Assembly: GCA_027451045.1 (NCBI GenBank)
Contig: DAIDKC010000270.1
Location: 1 to 40,452 of the forward strand
From: Holophagaceae bacterium
GTDB lineage: Bacteria > Acidobacteriota > Holophagae > Holophagales > Holophagaceae
Direction of reading: 5' to 3'
Length of the DNA stretch: 40,452 bases
Part shown: positions 24,300 through 33,086 of the stretch, one piece after another
How the letters are laid out: every line of letters begins with the position of its first letter
Numbering within the stretch: the first letter of the stretch is position 1
The notes under the pieces: model-generated
What the model was told of the DNA's origin: nothing
The model's database searches: none
Seen by the model: the letters and a program-made list of their open reading frames with translations, nothing else
Position numbers and translations under genes: made by a program

Positions 24300-24398
24300 G
24301 GGCAACGGCATGAATCCATGGTGCTCATAGAACGCCTTGGCATTGGCATCCTTGGCTTCCACGACCACCGCGAAGGTCCCCACGGAGACTCGTACTGC
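24264..24398 (-). pseudogene. C-terminal fragment of a GNAT (TacT-like) acetyltransferase
   Basis: The frame contains VGTFAVVVEAKDANAKAFYE followed by HHGFMPLP, which fits the last beta-strand and helix of TacT-like GNAT toxins, where AKAFYEHxGF precedes a short C-terminus. The acetyl-CoA site (Q/RxxGxG/A) and the whole N-terminal part are missing. The reading frame runs on without homology. It begins exactly where the maturase fragment ends, in another frame, so it is the product of a deletion or recombination. Confidence 0.5.
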
Positions 24399-24640
24399 AA
24401 CCTACACCACCGGATCTGGAGCATTCGCAATTCGTCTTTCTCCTCGTCCAGAAGTAAACCACCGCGCTGGAGTTCGCCCAGAATCCCTTGATTCAGGAGG
24501 GGGCTTGGATCCGCCGTTTCAATTAGGGCATCCGCCACGACTCCGGGCACTACGGCCAAGCCCTTCCGGAAAGCACTGTAGATAAGGGCCTTGTCTTCCC
24601 CCAACGGGAAGGAGAATGTGTACTTGGATTTCTTCAACAC
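24386..24640 (-). pseudogene. N-terminal fragment of a radical-SAM/SPASM-type peptide maturase
   Basis: The first 85 residues (LKKSKYTFSFPLGEDKALIY, later GELQRGGLLLDEEKDELRML and RWCRLQYES) fit the leader-binding N-terminal part seen in radical-SAM maturases, in which a strand pattern is followed by a short helix and then the CxxxCxxC core. The core never appears: the sequence turns into the GNAT fragment in another frame. The AGGAGG overlaps the stop of the DUF5916 gene (TAGGAGGTG), with GTG 24640 and TTG 24637 as possible starts, so the intact gene was coupled to it. The assignment is by pattern memory, not by search. Confidence 0.45.
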
Positions 24641-24643
24641 CTC

Positions 24644-26875
24644 CTACAAGAAATACGCGAGTTTGAGAAACAGGTTGTCTTCTTCGTGGCGGAGCATCCA
24701 GATCCCAGCCAGTGTTTTCTGATCGTTCCGAAATCGATTGAAGCCAACGTAGAACTGCGTGAAGGCGGAGGGCCGGTAGTTGAAGAGAATCTGGATGTAT
24801 CCGGTCGGGTTATCCAGATTCTCGTCGGCCCACTGGGCGTGATCCCATTGGTAGTTCACGGTGAAGCTCATGCCCTGGCCGAAGATGAACTCCAGCTTGC
24901 TCTGCAGGTAGGCCTCCCTTGCGCCCCAGCTCCCGCCGATGTCTCGGATCTCGTAGTCGGTCCACTGGTTCGTGAGGTTTACGCTTCCCAAGGATTGCAA
25001 GAGGGAGAGACTCTCCTGCTGAAACCGCCCCTGGCGGGCGGGGGTCGCACTGTAGATCACATCCTGTCCCCACTGGACGTTGCCACCAATCTGGAACATG
25101 GGATGTTCCATCCAGTTACAATAAATTGCGCTACTCGTCTGATTAAAGAAGGAGCCGCTGAACTGCTCTCGCCCTATGGACCGTCCAAGTTGTAGCTGGA
25201 TCTGATGGGGTACTGTTAGGTTGAGCCCTGTCTCTTGCGTCTCTGTGCGAGTGCTGCCATCCCATTGCCAGTCCTTGAGGGCATCCACATAGGCGTAGAT
25301 CTCACGGAAGAAGGCCCCCGGTGCGGTCGGCTTATGGTCCCAGGAAAGATTTCCGTAAGCTTGCCGGATACCCACATCTGGGACGTAGCCCGAGAGTGCC
25401 TGAAACTGAGGCGATAAAGTCTGGTACTGCCCGCTCAAAGCCCACTCTGGCCCCAGCTTGTAATTGGCAGAGGCCAGGATGGCGTCCCCTTCGGAGACCC
25501 CTGGTCCTGGCAGGCGCGTGAAGGACTTGACGGCCTCGAGGTTGAACTGGATGCCCGCCAGTCGTGGATTCCCGGACAAGGAAACCACCCGGTTGAAGGC
25601 GCCACCCCGGTCCATGGAGGTCGCCAGGAGGGTATACCGCCCTAGCTCGCCTGTGTGGTTAGCGGCCAGGAAATTCCAGGACGTGTCCTGGGGCGATCCC
25701 GCCAAGCCGAACCGTTCAGCGGGGGTGTCGCGTTCCAGGGCCGAGAGAAGGTAGAGCCCGTAGGGGCCCTGATTCGTCGAGGCACGAAGGCCTGCAATGG
25801 GGTCTATGATGGCTCGGGTGTTTACCAACTGGAAATTAGTACTGAACGGATCGTTGGGATCCAGGAAGAATGGCCTTTTCTCTGGGATGAAAACGGGGAA
25901 CCGGATGTTCACCCGCTGGTAGGGCGCATCAGCTTCAACTTGGGAGAAATCCGGGTTGAGGGTGAACTTGACCTGGGTGGCAGGTCCGGGTGTCCACCAT
26001 CCCGTGAGTTCCAGGGATCCCTTCCTAGCCTCATCGTGCGAAGCATCCCCAGGAGCCTCATTCTGGCTTCTCTGTAGGGACGCTACGAAAGAGGGGAGGA
26101 AATGCCAAGCTTTCGAGGCACGACGAGGCAGGTGATCCAGGCTCGCCATGGCCACGCTGTCTTTCGGATTCGTTGATGCCCGATTGCTGGGGACGAGATC
26201 ATCTATTTCAAAGTCCTTCCTCGGGATGTAGCGCTGGCACGCCAGGCACCACTGTTCGGGACCCGCCTCGGCGCGACTGGGAATCGGTAGGGAGGCGAAC
26301 GGGATCGCGAGTTCTACGTCATAGCCCGTTCGGCCGATGCGCGTGGCCGACCGGAACTCGATATCCAGGTCCAGGGATGTGCTGCCTGTCACCAAGTCAA
26401 TCAACCCGTCATCAACATCACCCATCGGGGTGATCATGATAAAAATGGCTTTCTGCGCGTTCCCCGAAGGGTCCAGGGCAAGGAATACCCCCTCCGTGGA
26501 CCCCGGATTCCCATCCCGCTTGAACCGCCTTCTCTGGATCATGGTTGGATCGGGATCCTCGCAGTGGATACCGATGTACAGGTTCCGATCGCCATGGAAC
26601 AGTTTGAGGACAGTCCGGCGGGAGGGGGGGACATTTGTGCCGGGGCTTGTTTGGTAGAAGACCGAGGTCGTGAACGCGTGGGACCAAGCCGCCTCATTCA
26701 GGCGGCCGTCCACCTTGATACTGGCCCCCGGCAGGTAGGGGACGTATAGGTGCGGAGGTTTCAGAGCCGCACCTCCCAGCACGGGCAGAGTTGCGAGCAG
26801 TAATCCCAAAAGGAATCCGCCTCCCCGGAAGAGACGGATTCTCACACTCGTAATCTGGATATTCGGGCGCAACAT
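24644..26875 (-). CDS. CBM9-like / DUF5916 outer-membrane protein
   Basis: The protein is 743 aa with a signal peptide near the start (LFRGGGFLLGLLLATLPVLG). An N-terminal CBM9-like domain begins at ASIKVDGRLNEAAW. A long C-terminal part is rich in alternating strands and ends FLKLAYFL, as in a beta-barrel; FPVFIPEKRPFFLDP is the DUF5916 hallmark. The family is probably an outer-membrane channel or binding protein of unknown substrate. ATG 26875 is used, with GTG 26845 as an alternative. GC is clearly lower than in the surrounding genes, which suggests transfer. It was coupled to the maturase remnant downstream. Confidence 0.8.
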   Translation of the reverse strand: MLRPNIQITSVRIRLFRGGGFLLGLLLATLPVLGGAALKPPHLYVPYLPGASIKVDGRLNEAAWSHAFTTSVFYQTSPGTNVPPSRRTVLKLFHGDRNLYIGIHCEDPDPTMIQRRRFKRDGNPGSTEGVFLALDPSGNAQKAIFIMITPMGDVDDGLIDLVTGSTSLDLDIEFRSATRIGRTGYDVELAIPFASLPIPSRAEAGPEQWCLACQRYIPRKDFEIDDLVPSNRASTNPKDSVAMASLDHLPRRASKAWHFLPSFVASLQRSQNEAPGDASHDEARKGSLELTGWWTPGPATQVKFTLNPDFSQVEADAPYQRVNIRFPVFIPEKRPFFLDPNDPFSTNFQLVNTRAIIDPIAGLRASTNQGPYGLYLLSALERDTPAERFGLAGSPQDTSWNFLAANHTGELGRYTLLATSMDRGGAFNRVVSLSGNPRLAGIQFNLEAVKSFTRLPGPGVSEGDAILASANYKLGPEWALSGQYQTLSPQFQALSGYVPDVGIRQAYGNLSWDHKPTAPGAFFREIYAYVDALKDWQWDGSTRTETQETGLNLTVPHQIQLQLGRSIGREQFSGSFFNQTSSAIYCNWMEHPMFQIGGNVQWGQDVIYSATPARQGRFQQESLSLLQSLGSVNLTNQWTDYEIRDIGGSWGAREAYLQSKLEFIFGQGMSFTVNYQWDHAQWADENLDNPTGYIQILFNYRPSAFTQFYVGFNRFRNDQKTLAGIWMLRHEEDNLFLKLAYFL

Positions 26876-27426
26876 GCTGCTATTTGCAGAGAGTTCTATT
26901 TTTGCTAGACGGACTATTGTTTGGTGGTTGGGCCATTCCCGTTGCACCCACCAGCTCCATGACAGGATCATTGAATTCCACAAATTTCAAGATCCTCGGG
27001 CATGAAAGTCATGATGTTTTCTGTGATGGGATCATGAATCCATGTGATTTTAAATAATTCATTGCGCATATGAAATCCTTTTGTTGTTATTTGATCCCGA
27101 CCTAATCACCTTGTGAATGCAGTTGATCTGAAAGGGGCGTCATTGCTGGAACCTAGTGGGGTGATGGTATCACCCCATGGGTGATGATGTGACGTTCGGG
27201 CCCTTTTGCTTTCGTTATCACGCCCCTACCACCCCCTGGGGGGGACAAGGGCCGTCAGGCCACCGGCGCGGTCCGGTTTTCCTCCCTCGCCCGGGATCAG
27301 CGCAGAAACCGGGGAAGTTCCAGCCGAGACGCCGGACCCGCGGCCGCCGGAGGGGGCCGAGTCGAGCGGGGTCCAGGCACCCTCGCTCACGAGAAGCAGC
27401 AGGGGGCCCGGATGGTCCCGGAGATC
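26876..27426. other. AT-rich intergenic region with dyads
   Basis: No gene of the neighbours' type is supported in this 551-bp gap. The part next to the DUF5916 gene (26880-27130) is AT-rich and holds repeated GGATCAT/CATGA words, for example GGATCATTGAATTCC and GGATCATGAATCC. It is the likely promoter region of that gene. From about 27200 on the base composition returns to chromosomal GC, so the island edge is probably here. Confidence 0.5.
27157..27177. promoter_or_regulatory. Perfect 21-bp palindrome, possible operator
   Basis: TGGGGTGAT-GGT-ATCACCCCA has 9-bp perfect arms and a 3-bp spacer. A partial second copy (TGGGTGATGATGTGA) follows at once at 27178-27192. There is no T-run on either side, so it is not an intrinsic terminator. 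It stands about 280 bp before the DUF5916 start. Confidence 0.45.
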
Positions 27427-28428
27427 TCACCGGACAGGCGCCATGATGCGGAGGACGGGATGGCCCCTCCACCCCCGCAAGGGGAAGTAGAGCAGGTGGG
27501 TGGCAGGATCTACAGCCACGATGTGGGCGTTCCGTCCGACCTCCTGGCTGCCTGCTGCCCGCAAGGTACGGCCGACTTCATGGAAGACCGTCACGGGACC
27601 CGCCTCGGAGGCGACCACCAGACGCCCGGCGCTGGGGTCGAAGGCCAGCACATCGGGATCCCGGCCCACCGGGAAGGCGGCGGTGACTTTCCGGGTCTCC
27701 AGGTCCACCACCAGCAGGACCGAATTCCCCTCGCAGGCGGCGAACGCCAGGTGGTGCTCGGGGTCAATCAACAGCCCGTGGTTCCCCTTCGCGCCGGGGA
27801 GCTGGATGCGGTCCACCACCTTCATCGCCCCGGGATCAATCACCACGAGCTGGCCCAGGGTCTGGACGTTGCTGTAGATGCGCCTGGAGACCGGGTCGTA
27901 CTGGGTGTTGCCCACCTCGCCGCCCATCGGGATGCGGGACAGGAGCCGGTGGGTCCGGGCATCCAGCACGGCCACCTGGCAGCCCGATTCGTCCGAGACG
28001 AAGACCCGCTGATCGTCGGGGTCGAAGGCGATTCCATCGGGGAAGTCCCCGACCTTGATGCGGGCGACCTTCTTGAGGGTCGTGGTATCCAGGACGGCGA
28101 CCGCCCCCTCGCCCGGCACGCTGACGTACACCTCGTGCCGGGAAGGGACGGCGAGGATGCCGGTGCAACGGGGGAAGCCCTTCAGCACCGCCACCACCTT
28201 CCGGCGGGCGGTGTCCAGGACCACCACTGCCCCGGCACCCATGTGGTTCATGTAGAGGCGATGGGCGCCCGGATCGAGGCTCGCATAGTCGAAGCGGGAG
28301 CTGGTGCCCGGCAGGGGGATATCCGCAACCGCCTTCAGGAGGTCGGGTCCCGCGGCCTGCGCCTGGCAGGCCAGGCCGAGGAGAAGCGATAGGAGGCAGA
28401 GCGGTCGCAGGTGCATGTCAGGGCCCAT
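27427..28428 (-). CDS. YncE-like secreted beta-propeller protein
   Basis: The 333-aa protein has a signal peptide (MHLRPLCLLSLLLGLACQAQA) and repeated blades of about 40 residues with the pattern VAVLDTTTLKKVARIKVG, DPDDQRVFVSDE and VVVDLETRKVTAAFPVG, as in seven-bladed YVTN/YncE propellers. These periplasmic proteins bind ligands or partner proteins; the role is not known. ATG 28428 overlaps the stop of the upstream ORF (TGATG), which favours it over ATG 28416. It is the last gene of the MFP-RND run, so it may serve the efflux system. Confidence 0.85.
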   Translation of the reverse strand: MGPDMHLRPLCLLSLLLGLACQAQAAGPDLLKAVADIPLPGTSSRFDYASLDPGAHRLYMNHMGAGAVVVLDTARRKVVAVLKGFPRCTGILAVPSRHEVYVSVPGEGAVAVLDTTTLKKVARIKVGDFPDGIAFDPDDQRVFVSDESGCQVAVLDARTHRLLSRIPMGGEVGNTQYDPVSRRIYSNVQTLGQLVVIDPGAMKVVDRIQLPGAKGNHGLLIDPEHHLAFAACEGNSVLLVVDLETRKVTAAFPVGRDPDVLAFDPSAGRLVVASEAGPVTVFHEVGRTLRAAGSQEVGRNAHIVAVDPATHLLYFPLRGWRGHPVLRIMAPVR

Positions 28429-28811
28429 CAGCCCGGCCAGTACACCACACCCACCCCCACACGGGTTCGTGGAGATCCGTCATCCAGGCCGAGGGCCCGG
28501 GCTCCCTTCGGGGCCGGGCGGCCCACGCGCATCCGGGAAGCGCCGAGGTGGCTTACCCGGGGGCCGGAAGGCCCGCGGCGCGGGGCGCCGCGGGCCCGGA
28601 AGCCCAGGGGTGAGCCGCGCCGATCGCCGAGGTCGGTGATCGTGGGCGTCACCGCCAGGACGCCGTCGAGGGAGAAGCCATCCTCCGTCTCGGGCAGGGG
28701 AGGCGCCTTGAGGTCGGGATCCTGGAACAGGTGGCGCGGCGGAAACCCCGAAAGCCAGGCCATGCCGAGCATGCCTTCGGGTCCCTTCAGCCTGCGAGGC
28801 TCAACCGCCAA
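28428..28811 (-). CDS. Hypothetical protein between RND pump and propeller gene
   Basis: The open frame has up to 127 codons. TTG 28811 would overlap the RND stop, while ATG 28772 gives 114 aa and has AAGGGA about 9 nt upstream. Third positions are mostly G or C, and the stop overlaps the next start (TGATG), both in favour of a real gene. The peptide is Pro/Arg/Gly-rich with no signal peptide and ends RTRVGVGVVYWPG, which looks like the last strand of a beta-barrel. It could be the tail of a broken outer-membrane protein. No family is recognised. Confidence 0.45.
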   Translation of the reverse strand: MAVEPRRLKGPEGMLGMAWLSGFPPRHLFQDPDLKAPPLPETEDGFSLDGVLAVTPTITDLGDRRGSPLGFRARGAPRRGPSGPRVSHLGASRMRVGRPAPKGARALGLDDGSPRTRVGVGVVYWPG

Positions 28812-31800
28812 GCAAGCCCTCGGCGCGGGTCTGGCGGGCGGAGTGGCGGGCGGTCCAGTGGAGGTAGAGCGCCGGGATCAGATTGGTGCTGAGCAGGGAA
28901 CTCCACAGGGTTCCGCCCAGTACGACCAGGGCGAGGCCCTGCTCGGGTGCGGCCCCAAGGCCCAGGCCGAGCGCCGTGGGGAGTACGCCCAGCATGGCGG
29001 TGAGGGTGGTGAGCAGGATCGGCCGGAATCGCGCCCGCACCGCCTCGCGGACGGCGTCTTCAGGGGCCATGCCCGCCTTCTCGTTCCGCCGGGTCCGGTG
29101 CAGCAGGACGATATCGTGGTTCAGGCTCATGCCCACCAGGGTCAGCAGCCCCACCAGCCCGGTGGCATTGAGGCCCACGCCGCTCAACTCCAGGGCCAGG
29201 GCACCCCCCGTGAAGGCCAACGGCATCTCCAGCATGAGAATGCCCGGGATGAGGAAGCCATCGAACTGCACCATGAGGATGCCCACCAGCAACAAAAGGG
29301 CGCCGAGGGTCGCCAGCCCCAGCCCCATGGCGGTTCCTTCCAGCTGGCTCAGGAGACCGCCGAACGCGAGGCGATAGCCCTCGGGCAGACGCAACCCGGC
29401 AAGGGCCTGGCGCGCCTGCGCCATGGTGGATCCCAGAGGCCCATCGGGTGTGGCCAGGATCTGTACCGCCCGGGCACCATCGAGATGCCGGATTGCATTG
29501 GGCCCGGTCACCAAGGCGAGGGAAGCCAATTGGCCCAGGGGCGTCCAGCCTTCGCGGGTCTTCACCAGCAGGTCCCGAAGTCTTCCCATTCCCAGCCGGG
29601 GCGCATCGGCCAAGCGCAGGTAGAGGTCGAGATGGTAATTCCCCTCGGGGACTTTGGCCACCAGCGCCCCCCCGAGGGCAGGCTGGAGTTGGGCGTAGAC
29701 CGCTGCGGGGGTGGTCCCATAGAGCGCCATGGCCTCGGGCCGAGGTGTGACCTGGAGCTGGGTGACGGGGTAGCCGTCGTTGTTGAAGACATCCGCGAGA
29801 GCCGGCACCCGGCGCAGCCGCTCCGTCACCTGCTCCGAGAGCCTGCGGAGTTCCCCGAGGCGTGAACCGAACAGCGTCACGGCGAAAGGCTGCGGAAGCC
29901 CGGAGAGGCTTTCGCCCAGGCGCTCCACGGTGGGCGTGTCGAAGCTCTGCTGGACGCCATCCATCTGGACCTCAGCCTGCAGGCGGGCCGCAATCCGGTC
30001 GAGACTCTGGTCGCGCACGGATGGTTTCAGGACCACCTGGATCTCCCCCGCGTAGGCGGGCTCCGTGTAGCTCGTCGCGGAAGCCGAACCGGCTCGAGCC
30101 AGAACGTGAGCCACCGCGGGATCGGCCCTCAAGGCCCGGGTGATATGCGCCACAACCTCCCTGGTTTCGGTCAACGAGCTCCCCGGTGGCAAGGTGAAGC
30201 TGTCCAGGAGGACGCTTTCGTTGGGCAAGGGCAGGAAATTGACCGGTACCAGGGCGAGGCCCGCGAGGCTTAGCAGCAGCAGGCCCACCGCCACGCCCAG
30301 ACTCCAGCGGGGCCTGCGCAGCGTCAGGTCCAGCAGGCCGGCGTTGCGACGTTCCAGCCATGCCTGGAAGGGGGCGCCTGGAGCCGGCTTCGCAGGACCG
30401 GGGCTGCGCATCAGGCCCAGCAGAAGCGGGAGGAGGGTGAGCGAGATGAGCAGGGAAGCCAGCAGCGACAGACTCATCGCCAAGGCGAAGGGGATGAAGA
30501 ACAGCCCTGCGAGCCCACCCACCAGGAGCAGGGGCAGGAACACGGCAACGACGCTGAAGGTGCCCGTGGCATCGGGAGCCGCGATGTCCCTCAGACCAAG
30601 CCAGACCCCTTCAAGGCCTTCGCAGCCTTGTTCCCAACGCTGATAGATGCTCTCCAGGACGATGATGCCGTCATCGGCAAGCAGCCCCACGGCGACCGCA
30701 AAGGCCCCAAGGGTCAGGAGGTTGAGGCTCTGGCCCGCAGCGTAGATCCCGGCGATGCCCATGAGCAGGGCCATGGGGATGCTGACCGCCAGAAGCCAGA
30801 CCCCCCGGTGGGCGCCCATCAGCCAGAGCAGCATGAGCACAGCCAGACAGGCGCCGATGACAAGATTGATGCTCAGGTCATGGCCGATCAGGCCGACGAG
30901 ATAGCCCTGGCTGTAGACCTGGACCCAGCGCGTCCCCGGCGGGAGCTGGCCCTGGAGGTCCTTCAGGGTCTGGGCCACGGCCCGGGTCACCGGCAGGGTG
31001 GAAGCTCCGGCGTGCTTGAAGACCAGCATGGCCACGGTCGGCCGGCCATTCAGCTCCTCGGCATACCGGATCGGCACCGCGGCGTGAACGATGCGGGCCA
31101 GGGCCCCCAGAGGCACCGGACCGTCCGGAGTCGGGACTTGCACTGCCGCGAGGTCCGCGACCGTCCCCGGCAGGCTGCGCACCTCGATCGGGACGTCCTG
31201 GTGCCCCAGCGCCAGGTAGCCAGCCGGGCCCAGGACCACCTTGGTTCGGAGGGCCGCCACCAGGGACGTGATGGGGATCTGGTGCCTCCGAAGGGCCAGA
31301 GGATCCGGTTGCACCCACAGGGCCTCTTCCCCGCTCCCGAACACCACCACGCGCTGCACACCGGGCAAGGCCCGAATGGCGGGTGCCACCCGCGTCAGCA
31401 CCTCCCGTTCGGCCTCCATCGGGGCCACCCGGGAGGGGATCTCCAGCGCATAATCAGCCACCTCATTGATGGCAGCTCCCATCACTTCGGCATAGGGCCG
31501 GATCCCGGGAGGCAGATCCGGTCGGGCCCGGTCAATCGCGCCTTGCACGGCCTGCAGATCCATGCGGGCGTCGCTGCCGCTCCGGAAGCGTGCGTCAATC
31601 TCCAGCGTGTTCTGGCTCATCACCGAACGGAGAGATGCGAGACCGGGCAATGCCAGGATCTGGCCCTCCAGGGGGCGTGCGAGCAGGTTCTCCACGTCCT
31701 CCGGGGTCGCGCCAGGGGCATGGGTGACGACACTGACCTCCGGGTAGCCGAACCGGGGCAGCACCTCCGTGGGGATCCGCCAGAGCGCATACAAGCCATA

Positions 31801-31878
31801 GGAGAGCAGCGCGGCGAACAGGATGAGCCACAGCACAGGGCGCTGAAGCGTCTTCCGGAAGAAGGCAGCGGCATCCAT
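28801..31878 (-). CDS. RND efflux pump, inner-membrane subunit
   Basis: The 1025-aa protein has the usual RND length and layout. A first TM helix (LWLILFAALLSYGLYALW) precedes a large periplasmic porter domain. TMs 2-6 include LLADDGIIVLES, with the paired Asp of TM4 that carry protons, and the second half repeats this layout. The pair of Asp is more like drug (HAE) than heavy-metal (HME) pumps, though other features are mixed and the substrate is open. ATG 31878 starts 7 nt after the stop of the membrane-fusion gene, so they form an operon. A matching TolC-type gene is divergent nearby. Confidence 0.92.
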   Translation of the reverse strand: MDAAAFFRKTLQRPVLWLILFAALLSYGLYALWRIPTEVLPRFGYPEVSVVTHAPGATPEDVENLLARPLEGQILALPGLASLRSVMSQNTLEIDARFRSGSDARMDLQAVQGAIDRARPDLPPGIRPYAEVMGAAINEVADYALEIPSRVAPMEAEREVLTRVAPAIRALPGVQRVVVFGSGEEALWVQPDPLALRRHQIPITSLVAALRTKVVLGPAGYLALGHQDVPIEVRSLPGTVADLAAVQVPTPDGPVPLGALARIVHAAVPIRYAEELNGRPTVAMLVFKHAGASTLPVTRAVAQTLKDLQGQLPPGTRWVQVYSQGYLVGLIGHDLSINLVIGACLAVLMLLWLMGAHRGVWLLAVSIPMALLMGIAGIYAAGQSLNLLTLGAFAVAVGLLADDGIIVLESIYQRWEQGCEGLEGVWLGLRDIAAPDATGTFSVVAVFLPLLLVGGLAGLFFIPFALAMSLSLLASLLISLTLLPLLLGLMRSPGPAKPAPGAPFQAWLERRNAGLLDLTLRRPRWSLGVAVGLLLLSLAGLALVPVNFLPLPNESVLLDSFTLPPGSSLTETREVVAHITRALRADPAVAHVLARAGSASATSYTEPAYAGEIQVVLKPSVRDQSLDRIAARLQAEVQMDGVQQSFDTPTVERLGESLSGLPQPFAVTLFGSRLGELRRLSEQVTERLRRVPALADVFNNDGYPVTQLQVTPRPEAMALYGTTPAAVYAQLQPALGGALVAKVPEGNYHLDLYLRLADAPRLGMGRLRDLLVKTREGWTPLGQLASLALVTGPNAIRHLDGARAVQILATPDGPLGSTMAQARQALAGLRLPEGYRLAFGGLLSQLEGTAMGLGLATLGALLLLVGILMVQFDGFLIPGILMLEMPLAFTGGALALELSGVGLNATGLVGLLTLVGMSLNHDIVLLHRTRRNEKAGMAPEDAVREAVRARFRPILLTTLTAMLGVLPTALGLGLGAAPEQGLALVVLGGTLWSSLLSTNLIPALYLHWTARHSARQTRAEGLLGG

Positions 31879-31885
31879 CCGGATC

Positions 31886-32923
31886 TCAATCGGGCGGCGT
31901 GAAGCTGCGTGCGACATCCCGGTGGAAGACCAGATAGGCATCCTTCACCAGCACCGTTTCGCCGGGCTGCACCCCCTTGAGGATCCACCGCCATCCGCCC
32001 TCGGCGGGTCCCGGCGTGACTTCCTGGCGCCGGAATCCCTTCCCGTGCTGGACCAGGACGTACCACCGCATACCGTCGAGAATCAGGGCCCCATCGGGCA
32101 CCGCCGGCCCAACCGCTGGGGGGCCTTCCAGTCTCAGCGTCCCAGCCTCGCCGCTGTACCACGTCGGATGCCCCGAGGTACGACACCCCACCGATCTCCC
32201 GCCATCCGAGCGGAGGTCGGGGAAGACCGTGACAACCCGGACTGGCAGCGGAGTTCCTCCCGCAAGAGGGAAGAAGGCCCCGTGCATGCCTGGTCGAACC
32301 CGCTCGGCATCAGCTCCGTAGAACGTTCCTCGCAGCCAGAGCTGTGCGGGGTCCTGCATCCGGAGCAGCACCGTGCCAGCGGTCAGGGGCTGATGGTTGC
32401 CGACGAGCACCTCGGTCACCAGGCCGTTGGCGGGTGCCCTCAGGACACTCGCGGCCTCCACGGCCTGCCAATGCGCGCGGGCCGCGCCCAGGGAGGCCTG
32501 GGCTTCGGCCACCCCCTCCTGGGCAGCCTGCACCTTCTGGAGATCGCTGACGGCAGGATAGGCGGCCTGCACCACCCTCTCGTTCTTGCGCGCGAACGCA
32601 AGGACGCTCTCGGCCTGGCGCCACCGGGCCCGTGCAGATGCGACCTCCTGGGCGTGCTCCGTCCCCTCCAGGTGTCCCAGCACCTGGCCCCGGCGCACCT
32701 GCGCCCCTGGACGGACCTTCCAGCCCTCCAGGGTGCCATCCTGCAGGGCGCGCAGGGCCAGCGCGGCGATCGGCTCGACGGCGGCGTAGGTCGAACACCC
32801 GGCCTGCAGCACCCGGCGCTGGACGGTGATGGTGGGCGATCCAGCCGCCGCCCAAGGGCCCCACGACGTCAGCACTGCCTCTGCCACGAGGGGCCACAGC
32901 CGTGAGGAATGCCGATTCTTCAT
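31886..32923 (-). CDS. RND membrane-fusion (periplasmic adaptor) protein
   Basis: The 345-aa protein has a short hydrophobic N-terminus, a split lipoyl domain (LEGWKVRPGAQVRRGQVLGHL and LRAPANGLVTEVLVGNHQPL) around an alpha-hairpin rich in Ala, Gln and Glu, then a beta-barrel domain and a membrane-proximal domain (GVQPGETVLVKD). It links the RND pump to the outer-membrane channel. The ATG 32923 start skips a 24-residue extension that lacks signal character. It shares a 163-bp AT-rich divergent promoter region with the TolC-type gene; that region contains the near-palindrome ATGCAAATGCAT at 32984-32995. Confidence 0.9.
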   Translation of the reverse strand: MKNRHSSRLWPLVAEAVLTSWGPWAAAGSPTITVQRRVLQAGCSTYAAVEPIAALALRALQDGTLEGWKVRPGAQVRRGQVLGHLEGTEHAQEVASARARWRQAESVLAFARKNERVVQAAYPAVSDLQKVQAAQEGVAEAQASLGAARAHWQAVEAASVLRAPANGLVTEVLVGNHQPLTAGTVLLRMQDPAQLWLRGTFYGADAERVRPGMHGAFFPLAGGTPLPVRVVTVFPDLRSDGGRSVGCRTSGHPTWYSGEAGTLRLEGPPAVGPAVPDGALILDGMRWYVLVQHGKGFRRQEVTPGPAEGGWRWILKGVQPGETVLVKDAYLVFHRDVARSFTPPD

Positions 32924-33086
32924 GTCGCGCGCAGCCCACTCGAAAGAGACTAATCTAGCACCGCACCCGGGGGCGTCATTGTCATGCAAATGCATAATTC
33001 ATAGCCATTTAATTACATTTCAATGTTCCATTCCTTACCATTGACTGACGCGGCTCCGCCGCTGATCGCCACCCAGGACCGCCTTC

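Noticed and set aside
27157-27177. The palindrome as a transcription terminator
   Set aside because: No run of T follows on either strand, and it is about 250 bp from the nearest gene end.
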